From the NCBI GenBank assembly GCA_046496745.1, contig JAWOGQ010000043.1, positions 1-5,967 of the forward strand: a DNA stretch of 5,967 nt, given 5' to 3'. The notes under the pieces are model-generated. The model was not told the DNA's origin. It did no database searches and saw only the letters and a list, made by a program, of their open reading frames with translations. The stretch is from JBNJGT01 sp046496745 (lineage in GTDB: Archaea; Nanobdellota; Nanobdellia; Woesearchaeales; JACJVW01). Positions 5,202-5,967 of this stretch are shown one piece after another; within the stretch, counting starts at the first letter, position 1, and the number at the start of each line of letters is the position of its first letter. The position numbers and the translations under genes are program-made.

Positions 5202-5696
5202 ATGAAGATTAATGAACAGGATTATATCGTTGAAACCAATGCAGAAGCTATAGCCCATGGATGTAATGCCAAAGGCATCATGGGGAAAGGTGCTGCTTTT
5301 GGAATAAGCAGATTCTATGATATTGACATGTTCCTAGATTATCGAAATAAATGTGAATCAGGATTCTTCAGACCTGGCAGAATATATTCCTATGAAGAAC
5401 CAGGAAAACCAATACTTTACAATCTTGCAATCCAGAATAAGCCAGGTAGAAACGCAAAGGTGCATCATGTATCTAGCTGCCTGGAAAAACTTGCAAGGGA
5501 TATGAGCGATAGAGGGATCTCATCTCTTGCAATAACTCCATTGGGATGTCATAACGGTGGGCTTAATATGGAAGAAGTATTAGATAGCATAGGAAATCAT
5601 CTTTCAGGTTTTGATGTGACTGTATATACTGCTAAAGATCAGATACCCTTAAACATTCCTGAAACTCCTGATAATGTAGTCAGGGTCCTCTTCTAG
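5202..5696 (+). CDS. Macrodomain protein, DarG/TARG1-like (164 aa)
   Basis: A stand-alone macrodomain, the fold that binds ADP-ribose and, in several subfamilies, removes it from DNA, RNA or protein. Visible hallmarks are AIAHGCNAKGIMGKGAA (residues 16-32; the Asn22 and GxMGKGxA loops of the binding pocket), RPGRIYSYE (57-65), the core strand ILYNLAIQNK (71-80), ITPLGCHNGGL (111-121; usually GCGNGGL) and a closing VTVYTA strand (139-144). Lys80 lies in the NKPGRNAK segment, the position where DarG and human TARG1 have their catalytic lysine, so de-ADP-ribosylation is plausible. The IMGKG loop and GCxNGGL place it with DarG-type rather than MacroD-type domains. The last 20 residues are a proline-containing tail outside the fold. 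There is no second domain, whereas many DarG antitoxins have a C-terminal extension. It is divergent from hef and convergent with the unidentified gene at 5680, overlapping it by 17 bases. Confidence 0.88.
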   Translation: MKINEQDYIVETNAEAIAHGCNAKGIMGKGAAFGISRFYDIDMFLDYRNKCESGFFRPGRIYSYEEPGKPILYNLAIQNKPGRNAKVHHVSSCLEKLARDMSDRGISSLAITPLGCHNGGLNMEEVLDSIGNHLSGFDVTVYTAKDQIPLNIPETPDNVVRVLF

Positions 5697-5967
5697 TCAT
5701 GCCTTGCTCTTTTGCGGAATAGGCTTCATTTATCTCTTCCTGATATGCTGTAGCATAATCATCTATTGAAAAGATTCTGACAGGTAAGCCTTGTACAAGC
5801 TCTTTTACGTAGGGGATCAGCTCATTGAAACAAAATATCTTGTTTATATAAGATACAGGGACAGGTTGATCTATAACCAAATCCCGTGTAAGCTTATTCT
5901 GATGAATCAACTGTTCCTCAGAGGCCAATATCCCACCTAACAGCATGCGGTTCCACATGATCTTTTG
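5680..5967 (-). CDS. Unidentified protein, C-terminal part (cut by the window edge)
   Basis: The frame is open from the right edge to a TGA at 5682-5680. The first ATG in the window (5958) has no Shine-Dalgarno sequence in the nine bases before it, and codons upstream of it stay open, so the gene probably continues outside. The visible 92 residues from that ATG are soluble. A hydrophobic start (MLLGGILAS) is followed by EEQLIHQN, the segment RDLVIDQPVPVSYINKIFCF (25-44), a short helix, a strand (LPVRIFSI, 58-65) and a charged helical tail (EEINEAYSAKEQ). The DLVIDQPVPVSYINKI part resembles the strand-plus-VPxxxIxxI pattern near the C-terminus of some ADP-ribosyltransferases such as DarT. An Asp stands where their catalytic Glu would be, so this is only a weak hint. 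The gene faces the macrodomain gene tail to tail. Function unknown. Confidence 0.6.
   Translation of the reverse strand, partial: QKIMWNRMLLGGILASEEQLIHQNKLTRDLVIDQPVPVSYINKIFCFNELIPYVKELVQGLPVRIFSIDDYATAYQEEINEAYSAKEQGMTRRGP

Noticed and set aside
1..5967. CRISPR array, tRNA, rRNA, insertion sequence or integration site
   Set aside because: No regularly spaced repeats, cloverleaf-like segments, transposase motifs or terminal inverted repeats were seen on reading both strands.

Overview
The window looks archaeal. The strongest signs are a complete Hef/FANCM-type helicase with an XPF-family nuclease module and a terminal helix-hairpin-helix region, which is an archaeal architecture, and the expression signals. 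Four genes that look like first genes of transcripts have a TATA-like box centred about 25.5-26.5 nt before the A of their ATG, as expected for leaderless archaeal mRNAs. Two downstream cistrons instead carry Shine-Dalgarno sequences (AGGTGAT and GGAGG). The DNA is fairly AT-rich and tightly packed. I cannot place it in a phylum: a euryarchaeal or DPANN-type (for example Woesearchaeota-like) genome would both fit, and that is inference.

Layout. Positions 1-469 (+) hold the tail of an unidentified gene followed by a small protein resembling nucleoside 2-deoxyribosyltransferases. A hairpin plus poly-A/T block at 515-545 separates it from a minus-strand pair at 567-920: a 48-residue CxxC zinc-ribbon protein and, 15 nt downstream, a cold-shock-domain protein. 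Positions 921-1106 form a divergent control region with a perfect inverted repeat (TAATCAG-N4-CTGATTA). Positions 1107-2898 (+) carry an S66 serine peptidase (LD-carboxypeptidase family) and the membrane zinc protease HtpX. Hef occupies 2873-5062 (-), and its 3' end overlaps that of htpX. A divergent intergenic region (5063-5201) drives hef and, on the plus strand, a DarG/TARG1-like macrodomain protein (5202-5696). The last gene (5680 to the edge, -) is unidentified, converges on the macrodomain gene and is cut by the window.

How the genes may work together. There is no single obvious operon. Themes are stress and maintenance: RNA chaperoning (csp with zinc ribbon), membrane protein quality control (htpX), stalled-fork repair (hef) and removal of ADP-ribose (macrodomain). 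The points most worth following up are the zinc-ribbon/csp pair with its palindromic control region, the Hef nuclease motif with EYK in place of ERK, and whether the cut-off gene beside the macrodomain is an ADP-ribosyltransferase partner. I see no CRISPR array, tRNA, rRNA or insertion sequence. No gene-free stretch exceeds 190 bases.
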